Source: a virus. From it: a stretch of 50,912 nucleotides of DNA. Positions 21,739 through 29,828 of this stretch are shown here, one piece after another. Within the stretch, counting starts at the first letter, position 1, and every line of letters starts with the position of its first letter. The stretch covers positions 1-50,912 of the IMG/VR virus record IMGVR_UViG_3300042923_000119; one strand, written 5' to 3'. The position numbers were made by a program, and so were the translations under genes. A model generated the notes under the pieces. It did no database searches. It was not told the DNA's origin and saw only the letters and a program-made list of their open reading frames with translations.

Positions 21739-22224
21739 ATGATAATTGATATTGATAAACAAAATAAAACGGCTATGAAATGGATACTTAATTATTGTGA
21801 GTTAAAAAGAGCATATATTGACCGATCAGCAAACTTTAGCACGTTAGGGGCAACACAATATGACGCTATGCCGCATGGAACTAGTGTAGGAAATCCTTGT
21901 GCGAATAAGACAATGACATTGCTTGACCTTGAATATCACAAAAAATGGATCATGGTTATTGAAAAGATGGAGCAGACTTTATCCGAGAAAAGCAGAAAAT
22001 ATCTTGAATTACGCCGTGATGCTGTGAACCAGTTTTCAAATATAAATAATACAGGCAGACCGGGTTGGGTTAATTATGTACAACCACGATACGCTGAATG
22101 GATGAATTATAGATATGGCATAGAGATTGATCCACCTACAAAAAATACGATGCTGAAATGGATGGATAAAATATTAGACGTTACTATTAGAATTGCATTT
22201 AATGATAAAGTTTTAGAAATTTAG
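21739..22224 (+). CDS. ArpU-like late regulator (second copy)
   Basis: A 161-residue protein. The MPHGTSVGNPCANKT segment at about 43-57 matches the ArpU-type pattern (a polar P.G.....N signature ahead of helical repeats), followed by LEYHKKWIMVIEKMEQTLSE and a C-terminal HTH-like region. It is the last gene before the packaging genes and is followed by a promoter of the same type as the one behind the 18157 regulator. Assignment to ArpU is by pattern only. SD GGAGCGTGAT upstream. Confidence 0.6.
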   Translation: MIIDIDKQNKTAMKWILNYCELKRAYIDRSANFSTLGATQYDAMPHGTSVGNPCANKTMTLLDLEYHKKWIMVIEKMEQTLSEKSRKYLELRRDAVNQFSNINNTGRPGWVNYVQPRYAEWMNYRYGIEIDPPTKNTMLKWMDKILDVTIRIAFNDKVLEI

Positions 22225-22241
22225 TTTAGCCAATGGCTAAA
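22225..22241 (+). promoter_or_regulatory. Stem-loop between the regulator gene and the late promoter
   Basis: TTTAGCC and GGCTAAA form a perfect 7-bp dyad around AAT, ending 14 bases before the extended -10. It lies where a -35 would be, so it is a plausible activator-binding site, perhaps for the ArpU-like protein. No T-run follows it. Confidence 0.5.
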
Positions 22242-22255
22242 GTCAATAAAAGTGG

Positions 22256-22264
22256 TGGTATAAT
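22256..22264 (+). promoter_or_regulatory. Extended -10 late promoter
   Basis: TGGTATAAT (TGnTATAAT), in the context AAAAGTGGTATAAT, with no obvious -35. Predicted start is near 22271. It lies 32 bases after the second ArpU-like gene and mirrors the promoter at 18612. Confidence 0.75.
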
Positions 22265-22320
22265 TACATTATCGAGAGTATGCGAAACGGGACTTATATT
22301 TTTATAAGCATAATATTAAG

Positions 22321-22352
22321 CACTTACATCTTAACTGGTGTAGGTGTTTTTT
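22321..22352 (+). terminator. Strong intrinsic terminator just downstream of the late promoter (TTAACT loop)
   Basis: CACTTACATC (22321-22330) pairs over 10 bp (G-T included) with GGTGTAGGTG (22337-22346) around TTAACT, followed by six T. It ends a transcript from the promoter at 22256 after about 80 bases, so late genes would need read-through or antitermination. A further stem, CTTATA/TATAAG (22293-22308), lies between. Confidence 0.87.
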
Positions 22353-22373
22353 AATTTGCGAAAGAGGTTAGGC

Positions 22374-22619
22374 ATGCTACAAAAATTAAAACGAATAAAA
22401 GACCAAAAATGTATAGATAAGATAAGAAAAATAGGATACTGTGAAATATGTGGTAGTAACTATGCATTAGAAGTTCATCACATTAAATCAAAAGGATCAG
22501 GCGGTAACGATACAGAAGATAACTTGATTTGTTTATGCTATGTACATCATAGAGAAACCCATGACGGGAATATAAGCAGAGATAAATTAAGAGAAATTGT
22601 GAGGAATAGAAATGGATAA
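22374..22619 (+). CDS. HNH endonuclease of the packaging region
   Basis: An 81-residue protein with CEICGSNYALEVHHIKSKGS, then DNLICLCYVHHRETH: the HNH core with CxxC and CxxxHH zinc ligands. HNH proteins next to terminase are widespread packaging components that act with TerL/portal in DNA cleavage. The ATG at 22374 follows AAAGAGGT; a longer frame would begin inside the terminator. Confidence 0.85.
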   Translation: MLQKLKRIKDQKCIDKIRKIGYCEICGSNYALEVHHIKSKGSGGNDTEDNLICLCYVHHRETHDGNISRDKLREIVRNRNG

Positions 22620-23001
22620 ATTCGAAATACCAGAAAACCCTACACAATTACAATTAAATCAATCATTGTCAACATGCGCTAATAATATTTCAAGGATAAT
22701 AGATTTAGTAGCTAAATATAAAGCTAATGCATCAATAGCACAGACGAAATATAAAAGATCGTTAGCAAGAGCTAAAATAAAGAATGCAAGCGCAAAGACA
22801 GCAACAATGCAAAATGCTTTAGCCGAGGTAGAGGAAGACGTAATAGCAGCACAAGACGAGCTAGAGCAAGCAAATGCGATATTCTTAATAGCGGAAGCAG
22901 AATTGGAAGGATGGCAAGCACAGTTTGTAGCAGTAAGAAAAATGTGTTCGCTAAAAGAAACAGAAGTTAAGAACGGATTAGATAGATATACAGGTGGATA
23001 A
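22612..23001 (+). CDS. Coiled-coil hypothetical protein
   Basis: A 129-residue protein, largely helical and heptad-like (AEVEEDVIAAQDELEQANAI, then EAELEGWQAQFVAVRKM). It overlaps the HNH gene by 8 bases and may be an assembly or packaging helper, but nothing identifies it. Confidence 0.65.
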   Translation: MDKFEIPENPTQLQLNQSLSTCANNISRIIDLVAKYKANASIAQTKYKRSLARAKIKNASAKTATMQNALAEVEEDVIAAQDELEQANAIFLIAEAELEGWQAQFVAVRKMCSLKETEVKNGLDRYTGG

Positions 23002-23078
23002 TGGACATAGATAATATAATTGGATTTATAATAGTACTAGTATTTACAACGATAACGATTAGTTTTAATACAAAGTAA
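23001..23078 (+). CDS. Very small membrane peptide
   Basis: A 25-residue frame, mostly one hydrophobic helix (IIGFIIVLVFTTITISF). The ATG shares a base with the previous stop and has AGGTGGA upstream. Short, so only moderately supported. Confidence 0.4.
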   Translation: MDIDNIIGFIIVLVFTTITISFNTK

Positions 23079-23104
23079 CATAGGAGTAAAGTAGGTGAGG
23101 TGGT

Positions 23105-23689
23105 GTGGTAAGAGATGAGTTTTGTGACAAATGCGAATTAATCGAAGATTGCAATCAATTAAAAATAGAATGCAATGCTATGAACGCTTTATGTAAAATA
23201 GGAATAACAGAAGACAGGCAACGCAAAAGAGAATTAATTATTGAATATGCTAAACAGCTAGACATTATAGAATGTGAACCGTCTAAAGAACTACAAGAAC
23301 TAGGGGAAAAAGTTATTTCACATGTTCAGGAATTAAACTTTATAGATGAATTTGAAATAAGAGTTGGATATGTCATTAGCTATGAAGCCAAAAAGAAAGA
23401 TGGTAGAACGGTAGCGGCAGATTGTAGAAAAGTAACAAGTTCTTATCTAGCATATTTACCATTTGATTTTATAGTAACTTTTTATGAGCCTAATATGTCT
23501 TACATGACTGATAACCAAAAGAAGATTTTAATGATGCATGAATTAAAACATATAGAAATTGGTTATAGGGGATTAAAGATAAAGCCACATGATGTAGAAG
23601 ACTTCGAGATAATATTAAAAGAATATGGTATAAATTGGAACGGAATAGATAGTGATGTACCGGATATATTCGAGTTAAAGAGTGAGTAG
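23105..23689 (+). CDS. Putative phage metallopeptidase
   Basis: A 194-residue protein. MMHELKHIEIG at about 143-153 is an HExxH-like zinc site (HELKH), with a further PHDVEDFE near 162 that could give the third ligand. The N-terminus is Cys-rich (CDKCELIEDCNQL). It matches the phage metallopeptidase-domain family found near terminase genes. Target unknown. GTG start behind GAGGTGG. Confidence 0.78.
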   Translation: MVRDEFCDKCELIEDCNQLKIECNAMNALCKIGITEDRQRKRELIIEYAKQLDIIECEPSKELQELGEKVISHVQELNFIDEFEIRVGYVISYEAKKKDGRTVAADCRKVTSSYLAYLPFDFIVTFYEPNMSYMTDNQKKILMMHELKHIEIGYRGLKIKPHDVEDFEIILKEYGINWNGIDSDVPDIFELKSE

Positions 23690-23697
23690 GTGGTGTT

Positions 23698-24258
23698 ATG
23701 GAAAAGAAAAAGAAAACCACTAAAAGGAAAATAAAAAAGAATACACAAACCGTCAGAGAATGGATACCTAACGCACAATTAATGGCAATGGCAGAAATGC
23801 TTGCCGATCCTGCTGATAGAAGAACCAAAGGCGAAAAGATTAAAGATGCAGGACTGACGGAGAGAAATTTTTATCGTTGGATGAAAGATGAACGCTATAT
23901 AAATTATATAAACAACATAGTTGATAAATATACCAATTCAGATTTGCCTGATGTATGGAAAGCATTAATGCGCAAATGCAAGATGGGCGACACTACGGCA
24001 ATTAAGTTACTATTTGATATGAAGGGTATGTTCCCTGAATTCCAAAATAAGAAATGGTATCAAGAACAATGCTTAGATATTGAACGTAAAAAACTTGCTA
24101 TCACAGAAGCTAAAAACGGTAATGGAGTTAACGTAATAGAAGAATCAAACAACAGAATTATTACATTAGCTGATCGAATAAATAATCCTTCCGAAGATAG
24201 ACCAATAGACAGTTTTGAAAGTGAGGATGATATAGATGAAGATAGTCGAGTTTACTAA
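23698..24258 (+). CDS. terS: Terminase small subunit
   Basis: A 186-residue protein with a lysine-rich start and an HTH of the phBC6A51 type (EKIKDAGLTERNFYRWMKDE). The central helices (DVWKALMRKCKMGDTTAIKL, FDMKGMF) match small terminases, followed by an acidic tail. It would recognise the packaging site and stimulate TerL. Separated from terL by a GIY-YIG gene. SD GTAGGTGGTG upstream. Confidence 0.83.
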   Translation: MEKKKKTTKRKIKKNTQTVREWIPNAQLMAMAEMLADPADRRTKGEKIKDAGLTERNFYRWMKDERYINYINNIVDKYTNSDLPDVWKALMRKCKMGDTTAIKLLFDMKGMFPEFQNKKWYQEQCLDIERKKLAITEAKNGNGVNVIEESNNRIITLADRINNPSEDRPIDSFESEDDIDEDSRVY

Positions 24259-24409
24259 TGCAGATAATAATAGATCGTTGTATTTAAACGCAGAAAAAAT
24301 AATTAGTTTTGTAGAAAATGATGGAAATGGAACAACGATACTTACTGTAGATAAAATAGAATATAGAGTCGAACAAACCACACAAGAAGTATTATTTATA
24401 TTGGGATAA
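24236..24409 (+). CDS. Small FlbD-like hypothetical protein
   Basis: A 57-residue beta-rich protein (MKIVEFTNADNNRSLYLNAE, KIISFVENDGNGTTILTVDK) resembling short FlbD/YlzI-like proteins. It overlaps the terS end by 23 bases with GAGGATGATAT as SD. Function unknown. Confidence 0.6.
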   Translation: MKIVEFTNADNNRSLYLNAEKIISFVENDGNGTTILTVDKIEYRVEQTTQEVLFILG

Positions 24410-24420
24410 TGGATAAAAAT

Positions 24421-24496
24421 ACATAAATAATGAATAATATACATAAATATGCTTAAATAAGCGTGTTTTAATATAAATATGTGAATAAATATTTAT
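24421..24496 (+). repeat. AT-rich repeat and palindrome cluster behind terS
   Basis: ACATAAATA occurs at 24421 and 24441, exactly 20 bp apart. GCTTA-AA-TAAGC is at 24451-24462, and ATAAATATTTAT (24485-24496) is a perfect 12-bp palindrome. Spacing and place next to terS make it a candidate terminase-binding (pac/cos) or replication site; it may also be only an AT-rich promoter region. Confidence 0.4.
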
Positions 24497-24509
24497 AAGG
24501 TGATAATAT

Positions 24510-24623
24510 ATGAGTATAGAAACTGCGAATAATATAATATTTTATAGCAATTTAATTACAATTTGTTGCAGTACGGCAACCGTTTTCTTTCTAATTAAAA
24601 TTATTAACAACATGCATAAATAA
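24510..24623 (+). CDS. Tiny membrane protein
   Basis: A 37-residue protein with one hydrophobic segment (IFYSNLITICCSTATVFFLI). SD AAGGTGAT upstream. The following 150 bases (24624-24776) hold two more short palindromes, ATACAA-T-TTGTAT and ACTAC-A-GTAGT, but no gene. Confidence 0.5.
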   Translation: MSIETANNIIFYSNLITICCSTATVFFLIKIINNMHK

Positions 24624-24776
24624 CGTATAACACCTCTAAATATACAATTTGTATTTAAAATATAATACAAAAACTACAGTAGTCCTCTAAAACCTTATAA
24701 ACTCTACATAAATGAGTTCCGATAAGTATAAATTATCAAACCTAATAATAGTTATCAATTACTTGGAGAAAATTTA

Positions 24777-25301
24777 ATGAAAGATAAAAGAAAAAGAATA
24801 AAACAATCGTATTATGATGAATTGAGACTTAATAATAAAAAGCATTGCCCTATTTGTGATCAGATTAAAAGCTTAAATGAATTTAGAGATGGCTTTTGTA
24901 TAGAATGCAGCAGGGAGTATAAGCGCAAAGAATATGCTGCTAATAAAGAAAAATATCACGATAGATACATGACCCGATATAGTAAAAAAGAGTATTTTGT
25001 TTATGAATTTTTTAATAAATATAACCAAATCATATACATAGGTAAAACTAAGGCGTTAAAAGCTAGAATGATATCTCACTTTAGAACAGATGGACATTTG
25101 CCGAGCGAGTGCTACGACAATGTAACATCTGTTTTTTATTGCCCGTTACCAACTCAAATAGATATGGATATATATGAGATATATTTAATAGATAAAATTA
25201 GACCACGGTTTAATACGATGTATATCCATGAGAAAAACGAAATATCAAACATTACATTGCCTGATTTACAATGGCAAGAATACAAGAAGTTATTCTTATA
25301 G
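24777..25301 (+). CDS. GIY-YIG homing endonuclease
   Basis: A 174-residue protein. The N-terminal HCPICDQIKSLNEFRDGFCI and CSREY form a zinc-binding region. FVYEFFNKYNQIIYIGKTKA is the GIY-YIG core, followed by an Arg in LKARMISHF and the metal-binding Glu region (YEIYLIDKIRPRFN). It sits alone between terS and terL with its own SD (TTGGAG) and AT-rich flank, as expected of a mobile freestanding endonuclease. Confidence 0.85.
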   Translation: MKDKRKRIKQSYYDELRLNNKKHCPICDQIKSLNEFRDGFCIECSREYKRKEYAANKEKYHDRYMTRYSKKEYFVYEFFNKYNQIIYIGKTKALKARMISHFRTDGHLPSECYDNVTSVFYCPLPTQIDMDIYEIYLIDKIRPRFNTMYIHEKNEISNITLPDLQWQEYKKLFL

Positions 25302-25356
25302 TTATCCTGAACATATCGTTTGATAGATAAGATGAAGTTTTAAAGGCAGTGATACC

Positions 25357-26658
25357 TTGACACAATACGCAGCATTTTGTAAGAAACAAGCTAACTACAT
25401 AAAGCGATGTTTAAACCCCATAAACTGGTTAAATGTTGCTGAGGGCGGTAAGCGTGCTTCAAAAAACGTAATCAATATTGTTGCATGGTGTGCAATACTA
25501 GAAAACCATCCTGATAAACTTCACCTAGCAGCTGGCGTATCGGTAGCAACTGCCAAACTTAATATTATAGATAGTAATGGGTTTGGAGTACTTAACTACT
25601 TTAAAGGTCGTTGTAGGCAAGGTAAGTATCAAGATAAAGATGCGTTGATCATTCAAACTGCCACAGGCGAAAAAGTAGTTCTTATTTCTGGTGGCGGTAA
25701 AAACGGTGATGAGAAACTTATCAAAGGGTTAACATTGGGTAGCGTTTATATCTCAGAAGCAAACGAATGCGCTCAATCGTTTATTAAAGAAATATTTGAC
25801 CGTACCATATCAAGTTCGCTACGCAAGATATTATTTGACCTAAATCCTAAAGCTGAATTACATTATTTTTATACTGAAATATTAAATATACATGAAACTA
25901 ATAATAAAAAATATCCTAGTTATGGTTACAACTACGCACATTTTACCATACATGATAATCTTAGTTTATCAGATGATAAAATACGTGAAATTCTTCGTAC
26001 ATACAATAAAAAATCAATATGGTATCAACGTGATATACTTGGCCTTCGCAAAAATGCAGAAGGTCTTATTTATGATATGTTTGGTGCTGATAACCAATAC
26101 GAAGATGGTCAAGGTGGACCTGATTACAATCTATTACATAAACGATATTATTCAATAGATTATGGTACTGTTAACCCTTTTTCTTGCCATGAATATATTG
26201 AGCAGACAATTGAACGCAACACTCTCTATTATGTTGAAAATGAATTCTATTATGATTCCAAAAAGGAAAAGAAGCAAAAGGCCGACAGAGAATATGCCGA
26301 TGATTTATATGGTTTTATTGATAATAAAAGATATCTAGGGATAATCATTGATCCAAGTGCATCAAGTTTTAAAGCTGAATTAAGAAAACGAAGTTTAAAG
26401 CCACGTGAAGCCAATGACCTTATTAATGCAGATAACGAAGTATTAAACGGCATTAGGCTCGTTGCTACAATGTTTCAAGCAGGAAAGTTGTTTATAAATA
26501 AAACAAAATGCCCTAACTTAGTTAGAGAACTAAACTCCTACCTTTGGGATTCAAAAGCATCTGAGCGCGGAGTTGAAAAACCAATAAAGGAAAATGACCA
26601 TGGGCCAGATGAGTTACGTTACTTTACAAAAACAGTTGTTAAGTCATACAGAATATAG
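25357..26658 (+). CDS. terL: Terminase large subunit
   Basis: A 433-residue protein. ATPase domain: a P-loop region AEGGKRASKNVINI at about 28-41 (the lysine-shifted form usual in PBSX-type TerL) and Walker B-like SVYISEANE near 130. Nuclease domain: YYSIDYGTVNP near 266, GIIIDPSASSFKAEL near 328 and HGPDELRYF near 415 supply the acidic residues. It pumps and cuts DNA at the portal. TTG start behind AAGGCAGTGA. Confidence 0.92.
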   Translation: MTQYAAFCKKQANYIKRCLNPINWLNVAEGGKRASKNVINIVAWCAILENHPDKLHLAAGVSVATAKLNIIDSNGFGVLNYFKGRCRQGKYQDKDALIIQTATGEKVVLISGGGKNGDEKLIKGLTLGSVYISEANECAQSFIKEIFDRTISSSLRKILFDLNPKAELHYFYTEILNIHETNNKKYPSYGYNYAHFTIHDNLSLSDDKIREILRTYNKKSIWYQRDILGLRKNAEGLIYDMFGADNQYEDGQGGPDYNLLHKRYYSIDYGTVNPFSCHEYIEQTIERNTLYYVENEFYYDSKKEKKQKADREYADDLYGFIDNKRYLGIIIDPSASSFKAELRKRSLKPREANDLINADNEVLNGIRLVATMFQAGKLFINKTKCPNLVRELNSYLWDSKASERGVEKPIKENDHGPDELRYFTKTVVKSYRI

Positions 26659-26670
26659 GAGGACTGCCCA

Positions 26671-28143
26671 ATGAGCAAGAAAAAACAAGCTGTCAAAAGG
26701 CAGCCTACTACAAAAGATACAATTAAAAGAAAATCCACACAAGATTCGTTTTCTAACGCATTAGGACGTTTAGGCATGGATCAACCCGGAATGATGGGTG
26801 CTACTGATTATACTTTAACAAGACTTACAAGAAATTATAATTTACTTAATACACTCTATCGTAATTCATGGATAGCTAAAAAAGTTATTGAAACAATCCC
26901 CGGTGATATGGTTAAGAATTGGTTTTCAATTACGGCAGACTTGAAACCTGAGATTACTGACCGCTATAATGACTTAGAACAACGCACATGTACTAAAGAT
27001 AAAATAAATGAGGGTTTGTGTTGGGGAGATTTATATGGTGGTGCTGCCGCAATTATGATGATTGCAGGCGAAGAAGATTTGCTAGACCAACCGCTTGAAA
27101 TTGACAATATAATGCCAAATAGTTATTGTGGATTATTAATCGTTGATAGATGGTCGGGAATATATCCGGGGATTGAACGTATTGAGGATATCCGTGATCC
27201 AGAGTTTGGATTACCTATCTGGTATGAAGTCCGAGATGTTACTAAAGACAATGCGATGGTTAAAGTACATCATAGCCGTGTGTTACGGTTTTGTGGTCGC
27301 AGATTACCATATTGGGAAAACATGGCTGAAATTGGTTGGGGAGCATCACAGCTAGAACATGTATTTGATGAACTTGCAAAACGTGATAATACATCGTGGA
27401 ATATTGCAAGTTTAGTATTTCAAGCTAATTTAATCGTTAATAAAGTTACTGACTTTGACCAAATAACAGCAGCAACTGATCCAGACGTACAACGAGATTT
27501 TTATGCTGTTAAATCAGCACAGAACCAAATGAGAAATAATAATGGCATGATGATTATAGGTGATAAAGACGAAGTGTCTGCAATGAATTATACTTTTGCT
27601 GGACTTAATGATATATATGAAAGTCAGATGTTAGATATTGCAGGAGCATCAGATATTCCAGTAACTAAACTGTTTGGACGAGCACCTGCTGGAATGAATG
27701 CAACTGGCGAATCAGATCTACAAAACTATTACGATATGGTATCACAACGCCAAGAATCACAATTAAAGCCTATTATAAATAAATTACTACCAGTTATGTT
27801 CATGAGCGAGTTTGGACAAGTGCCTGATGATTTAGGAATAAGATTTAATGCAATCCAAACACCTACAGAGGACAAAATGGCTGATATTGTCGCAAAGAAA
27901 ACAACTTGTATATATGGAGCATATGACAATGGTATTATAAGCCAGCAAATGGCATTGAAAGAACTGCAAGAGTTGTCGTATACTACTAATATGTTTAGCA
28001 GTATAACTAATGAAATAGTTGAAGCTGCAAGTGATGACATTACTCCTAAAGGAGAAACTGACCTAGTAGGTGAAAATTATGGACTGGAAACCCCAACGCA
28101 GAATAGAAACGGATTACCAGAAGCTACTAACGAACCTATTTAA
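26671..28143 (+). CDS. Portal protein (DUF1073 family)
   Basis: A 490-residue protein. YNLLNTLYRNSWIAKKVIET and DMVKNWFSIT open the portal core, and DIAGASDIPVTKLFGRAPAG with ATGESDLQNYYDMVSQRQES is the DUF1073 signature. It forms the dodecameric ring at the capsid vertex. SD TAGGAGG upstream. Confidence 0.92.
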   Translation: MSKKKQAVKRQPTTKDTIKRKSTQDSFSNALGRLGMDQPGMMGATDYTLTRLTRNYNLLNTLYRNSWIAKKVIETIPGDMVKNWFSITADLKPEITDRYNDLEQRTCTKDKINEGLCWGDLYGGAAAIMMIAGEEDLLDQPLEIDNIMPNSYCGLLIVDRWSGIYPGIERIEDIRDPEFGLPIWYEVRDVTKDNAMVKVHHSRVLRFCGRRLPYWENMAEIGWGASQLEHVFDELAKRDNTSWNIASLVFQANLIVNKVTDFDQITAATDPDVQRDFYAVKSAQNQMRNNNGMMIIGDKDEVSAMNYTFAGLNDIYESQMLDIAGASDIPVTKLFGRAPAGMNATGESDLQNYYDMVSQRQESQLKPIINKLLPVMFMSEFGQVPDDLGIRFNAIQTPTEDKMADIVAKKTTCIYGAYDNGIISQQMALKELQELSYTTNMFSSITNEIVEAASDDITPKGETDLVGENYGLETPTQNRNGLPEATNEPI

Positions 28144-28891
28144 TAGATTTAGTACGCAGGTTATAACATCGCGTAAACGTGATGCAATTATGAATATGGC
28201 AAATAAAATGATTAAATCAAAATGGTTTAATCATTATGCTACAACAGCAGCTTATAGAATGATAACAATGACTAGAAAAGATACTGGCAAGTCGTGGCGA
28301 CAAGCTGCACGAAATTCAACGCATGGCAGAAAAGTATTCGAATTACTTCGCAATGAGACAGATAACGATAAGACATTTCAAGAACTATTATCAAGAAACG
28401 TACACTATATTAAGTCAGCACCAATTGATATGGCTGAAAGAATGGTTACCCATATATCAGAAGCACAAATTGCAGGTAGACGACCAGAACAGATTGCTAG
28501 TGAATTAAAAGAGCTATTCCCACACATGACTAAGGGTAAGGCTCAATTAATTGCTAGAACAGAATCTGCTAAAGCATCATCTGAATTAGTGCAGTCTAGA
28601 GCTGAACGATTAGGTTTTAACTGGTATATATGGTATAGTGTTCAAGATCAACGTGTACGCTCATCACACAAGCATATGCAAGGGGTATTAGTTAATTATA
28701 ACGATCCACCTTCGCCAGAAGCGTTAGCAGACGAAAAGTCATATGGTCATTACAATGCAGGCGAAATATTTAATTGTAGATGCTTTGCAAGTGTGGTATT
28801 TGATATTAATGAAATTAGTTTTCCCCATAAAGTTTATCATGCAGGTAGCATTCAGATGATGACTAAAGCTAAATTCAAGGAGATAATGTAG
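28079..28891 (+). CDS. Minor head protein (SPP1 gp7/Mu F-like)
   Basis: A 270-residue protein. The C-terminal half has HMTKGKAQLIARTESAKASS, RVRSSHKHMQGVLVNYNDPP and AGEIFNCRCFASVV, the H/C pattern of the SPP1 gp7/Mu F head-morphogenesis domain. ATG 28079 has AGTAGGTGA upstream and lies 65 bases inside the portal gene. Confidence 0.9.
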   Translation: MDWKPQRRIETDYQKLLTNLFNRFSTQVITSRKRDAIMNMANKMIKSKWFNHYATTAAYRMITMTRKDTGKSWRQAARNSTHGRKVFELLRNETDNDKTFQELLSRNVHYIKSAPIDMAERMVTHISEAQIAGRRPEQIASELKELFPHMTKGKAQLIARTESAKASSELVQSRAERLGFNWYIWYSVQDQRVRSSHKHMQGVLVNYNDPPSPEALADEKSYGHYNAGEIFNCRCFASVVFDINEISFPHKVYHAGSIQMMTKAKFKEIM

Positions 28892-28893
28892 TT

Positions 28894-29238
28894 ATGAAAG
28901 TCGTTAGGATACTAGATGAATTCAGAGTAATTGTTGATTATGGATATAAACATGGTGCTAGAAAAGATGATATTTTAACAATAAAATCTAAAATAGGGAT
29001 ACCGATACATGATTGCGATACTCACGAATATTTAGGAACGTATTTTAATGAAAAGGCAACAATATCCCCGTCGATTATTTATGATAATATGTCGATTTGC
29101 GTAAATGAAAAAACAAACACATATTACGAACGATTAAACGTTAGCCATACACAGATTAGTTGTTGCGATAATGATAAAATAATTAATTTATGTGATCCAG
29201 TTTATTTAATTGATAAAAATAGGAAATATATAGTATAA
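28894..29238 (+). CDS. Hypothetical beta-rich protein
   Basis: A 114-residue protein (VVRILDEFRVIVDYGYKHGA, EYLGTYFNEKATISPSIIYD) with an SH3-like strand pattern seen in several uncharacterised Bacillota proteins. AAGGAG upstream. A promoter for the following small RNA overlaps its last codons. Confidence 0.6.
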   Translation: MKVVRILDEFRVIVDYGYKHGARKDDILTIKSKIGIPIHDCDTHEYLGTYFNEKATISPSIIYDNMSICVNEKTNTYYERLNVSHTQISCCDNDKIINLCDPVYLIDKNRKYIV

Positions 29239-29239
29239 T
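29210..29239 (+). promoter_or_regulatory. Consensus-like sigma-70 promoter
   Basis: TTGATA (29210-29215) and a perfect TATAAT (29234-29239) with an 18-bp spacer. Predicted start near 29246, at the base of a stable three-way RNA structure. It is the best -35/-10 pair I find in the window and lies inside the head-gene region. Confidence 0.75.
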
Positions 29240-29241
29240 AC

Positions 29242-29296
29242 ATATGTGGCTAGGTTATGCAGACCGAACGGAGATAGCCTGTCTCCTGCCACGTAT
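29242..29296 (+). ncRNA. Small structured RNA element (three-way junction)
   Basis: ATATGTGGC (29242-29250) pairs with GCCACGTAT (29288-29296) over 9 bp. Inside are GGT-TATGCAG-ACC (29253-29265) and GGAGA-TAGCCTG-TCTCC (29270-29286). GGCTA (29248-29252) can alternatively pair with TAGCC (29275-29279), which would break the closing stem. No T-run follows, so it is probably a 5' leader element of the next genes or a processed RNA. Confidence 0.6.
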
Positions 29297-29327
29297 ATAA
29301 GGCAAATAATACTAAGGCGGTGTTATG

Positions 29328-29828
29328 ATGTTTAATCTATTTAAAAGTAATGTGCCAAGTGAAGAAACTAAACAAATGGTTCAAGGGATTAGTGATGGTT
29401 TTAATCGCATAAAAGAAAATGAAATAAAAAGAGCACAAGAACCAATTATTGATAGTTGTTGTGAATCATTTGGTTTCGCTAACAATTTAATTATTGAATT
29501 ACGTAATCATAGTTTGAATGTTAAGAGATATGCACTAACCCAAAAAGAAGAAATGACAATGCGAGTTGATGAATTATTTGTGTTGAAACGTTTTTTAGAT
29601 AGAAACATGAATTCTAAAAACAATATTAATAAACAACAAGTTAATGCATTATTTTATGATTTACTTAATAAATTTGAAACTACTTGCAAAATGGTAATAG
29701 ATCAAAATGATATGATGCATCCAGACAGTATTAAAGGTAATCCAGAAATAATAGAAAAGAATATTGAAGAATGGAAGAGAAAATTTTCTATCGCTATGGG
29801 TGAGGTGCATCATAATGGAATGGATTAG
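29328..29828 (+). CDS. Helical hypothetical protein
   Basis: A 166-residue protein (MFNLFKSNVPSEETKQMVQG, then long amphipathic helices). Two adjacent ATG codons (29325 and 29328) follow AAGGCGGTG. First gene behind the 29210 promoter. Function unknown. Confidence 0.6.
   Translation: MFNLFKSNVPSEETKQMVQGISDGFNRIKENEIKRAQEPIIDSCCESFGFANNLIIELRNHSLNVKRYALTQKEEMTMRVDELFVLKRFLDRNMNSKNNINKQQVNALFYDLLNKFETTCKMVIDQNDMMHPDSIKGNPEIIEKNIEEWKRKFSIAMGEVHHNGMD

Noticed and set aside
25357-26658. Inactivated TerL because of the odd Walker A (GGKRASKN)
   Set aside because: Lysine-shifted Walker A variants are usual in this TerL group, and the remaining motifs look complete.
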